From the NCBI GenBank assembly GCA_026874595.1, contig CM049320.1, positions 20,593,714 to 20,657,713 of the forward strand: a stretch of 64,000 nucleotides of DNA, written 5' to 3'. Numbering within the stretch: position 1 is the first letter of the stretch; each line of letters starts with the position of its first letter. The notes below the pieces were generated by a model. That model worked only from the letters and a program-made list of their open reading frames with translations. It did no database searches and was not told where the DNA came from. This document shows positions 62,059 to 64,000 of the stretch, one piece after another. Position numbers and translations under genes: made by a program. Source of the DNA: Sipunculus nudus. Lineage: Eukaryota > Annelida > Sipuncula > Golfingiida > Sipunculidae.

Positions 62059-64000
62059 CTGTGCATCAAAAGCGTCCTGTATATCTATGGTCTGAAGATA
62101 TGATGACATTTCTTTAATTTTGTATACCCAAGTCTTCAAAATAGTAATATATTTACATCACATTATTGCATAATTGAATGTTTCATATAATAATATGTGT
62201 CCATACGGCTTAATTCCGGTTCTTGCATTTTGTCGTCATATGATATGTTAAAGTTTCACTGTCTGGGGGGGGGTGGATGTAGGCGGGTGATCCCTTGGAA
62301 AATTTCGTTCATAATGTCAGCAATTTTGAAGCAATGTTGGTAAAAATAACAGGGAAATTAAAAAAATCAAATAAAAGTTTTTAAGAAAAAATTCTTAGGG
62401 GGGGCAAACGTCCCTCAGAACCCTCCACCTCTCAGTCCTACCCCTTAGATCCACAACTAGTTGTTGTGAGTTCTTAAAATCTGTAGGAATTATTTAATAT
62501 GTGCTTTAATACCTGGGTATCATAATATCATGAGAATGAAAAAATCATGACACATTCCTAATCATCGTTTTAAATTTAGTTACTTCTGAAAGGATACACT
62601 TAATTTTTATTTGCGGAACGTTTACACATTTTTGTAAATGATTCATATTAACAGATTGAAATCAGAGCCTATATTTATTGCAAAATAACATTCTTTTATA
62701 CGACAATATGGGAATTGGGGTCTTTTTCAGGTCTCTTAAGTTGGAAAATGAAAATGACTTTTTGACATAATGTCGGCAAAATATATAAGATTAGGAAAAC
62801 AAAGCTTACGACAGATCAGCTTTCACTGGTCTTATCTTCGCTCTTAATGCGGCAATCGAACGTGCAGAATTTATAGTCTGTATTTAAGGTCATTTGACGA
62901 GTACGTTAATCAACTAATATATTAATAAAGATATAAGCTACGGCCCCTGCGGCTTGAAAACAGAATGCAGGTTAGTGGAAGGAAATATAAGTTACTATGT
63001 CAAACCAGAAATAAGAAGTTGCAATAGTCACTAACAATAAAATCACTATTACATCGGTTTATATAGATCTTCTAATCACCATAATTCTCAATATGCAAAC
63101 TGAGTTGTTAATCAGGTCATCAATTTTTAAAGTTTTTTAGTGGACCAACACACAAACTATTAGGCCCATCTGATTCTTCAAACTGGGAAGAACTGATCCA
63201 ATCTCTAGTTTAATATCAGAGATATAATTCCACCGGATGTTCATCATTAACGTTTCACCTTTGATGGGACATTTTGGCTTTTGAACGAACACTTTCTGAA
63301 AGTACCCACTTCTCACCCAATTGCATAGAGATATATTCGACATATAAATGAACACTTTACTTAACAATGATATGTACTATACTTATACATTATATCAATA
63401 ATTAAGGGTTTTATTCATCTATTATCATAGGAAATGTAATATAAATGTCTGTACAATAACTGCTGTAAATATAATTTAGTGATAACCAATAACACAAACA
63501 TACACACATAAATATGCATATATAACTAATAAACCAATATAAAAAAAAGATCATGTCATTTGTAAGGGATGCCAAATTTCATTCCTAACATAACTGGAGC
63601 GGGCATGAAAATGTCTATGTGAACACACGATGATATTTTTGTCATTGTGCGTTCTTGTAACTGTTTATAATGCCCTCACTTTAATACATTCACCTTAATT
63701 AAATATATATAAATAAACAATAATTTTATGTGACCTGAATGCGAATTATCAGTTGGGGCTGGGAGGAATTTAATTTGACCACAGCAACCGAGAAAATAAA
63801 TAGATAGATGGTATGCTTTTGTAAATATCATTGATCGGTGAAGGGTGATTTTCCCTCCTCTCATTGAGGGTATCCCCGTGTCTGCTTGCAGAAAATTAGC
63901 TGCCTTGATTGCCACTCAAATAAAAGTCTGACCAGTGATTCAATTATCTCTATCAATCCTTGAATTTATTGACATAAAAAATGTCTCCAAACAAGCTGCA
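58500..64000. repeat. Repeat DNA, partner of 15,200-20,760; no gene seen
   Basis: Holds the old-family member 58,500-60,980, a (TA)n tract at 62,014-62,057 and, from 62,937, the start of another 10-kb-type unit that runs off the window. Frames at 59,378-59,662, 59,907-60,104, 60,973-61,191, 63,137-63,367 and 63,676-63,915 lie in repeats and are not kept in the partners. Confidence 0.75.
62014..62057. repeat. (TA)n microsatellite
   Basis: About 22 TA units; partner of the longer tract at 18,754-18,819. Confidence 0.95.

Overview
This is a window of an AT-rich eukaryotic genome, very probably from an aquatic invertebrate. A mollusc or another lophotrochozoan is my best guess; a cnidarian is not excluded. 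The reasons are coding sequence split into short exons with GT-AG introns of 0.2-0.5 kb, long (TA)n tracts, fragments of Penelope-like, DIRS-like and LINE retroelements, and no bacterial gene organisation. Most long open frames here are chance frames in AT-rich DNA or shadows of repeats.

The only convincing host genes are four copies of one gene family, all on the minus strand. Two copies are open (8,897-10,479 and 51,488-53,068). Each shows the same last three exons with matching splice phases and encodes the last 288 residues of a probably secreted protein: a jelly-roll-like domain followed by a cysteine-containing domain. Two copies are decayed (1-877, cut by the window edge, and 43,308-44,804). 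First exons with a signal peptide were not found, so even the open copies are 5'-incomplete as described.

The whole window is built from direct repeats of different ages. The young layer has a period of about 42-43 kb: 1-20,760 reappears as 43,846-64,000, with a few insertions and deletions. Within it 7,035-12,640 and 49,627-55,231 are almost collinear and carry the two open genes. An older layer has a period of about 10 kb: 19,676-25,650 reappears as 29,798-35,670 and starts again at 62,937. A still older layer relates 15,200-17,720, 22,400-25,000, 32,330-35,800 and 58,500-60,980. The gene copies at 1-877 and 43,308-44,804 sit in such older units; the unit at 19.7-29.8 kb keeps the gene's 3' flank (25,680-26,620) but no recognisable gene.

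Mobile elements can be ordered against these duplications. A DIRS-like reverse transcriptase/RNase H (12,650-15,174 and about 56,970-58,460) was present before the 43-kb duplication. Private to one copy are a Penelope-like element with GIY-YIG domain (1,468-3,514, flanked on both sides by (TA)n and carrying a hammerhead-like core downstream of the coding part), a second Penelope-like element (47,556-49,627), a 1.07-kb LINE-derived insert with a 13-bp target duplication (21,152-22,243), and a 1.1-kb insert that splits the DIRS reverse transcriptase (about 13,195-14,312).

No tRNA, rRNA, CRISPR array or operon-like gene group was seen. The most novel content is the unnamed gene family and its birth-and-death array, not a multi-gene pathway. 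All boundaries come from reading by eye and may be off by tens of bases, except splice sites, which were placed to the base.
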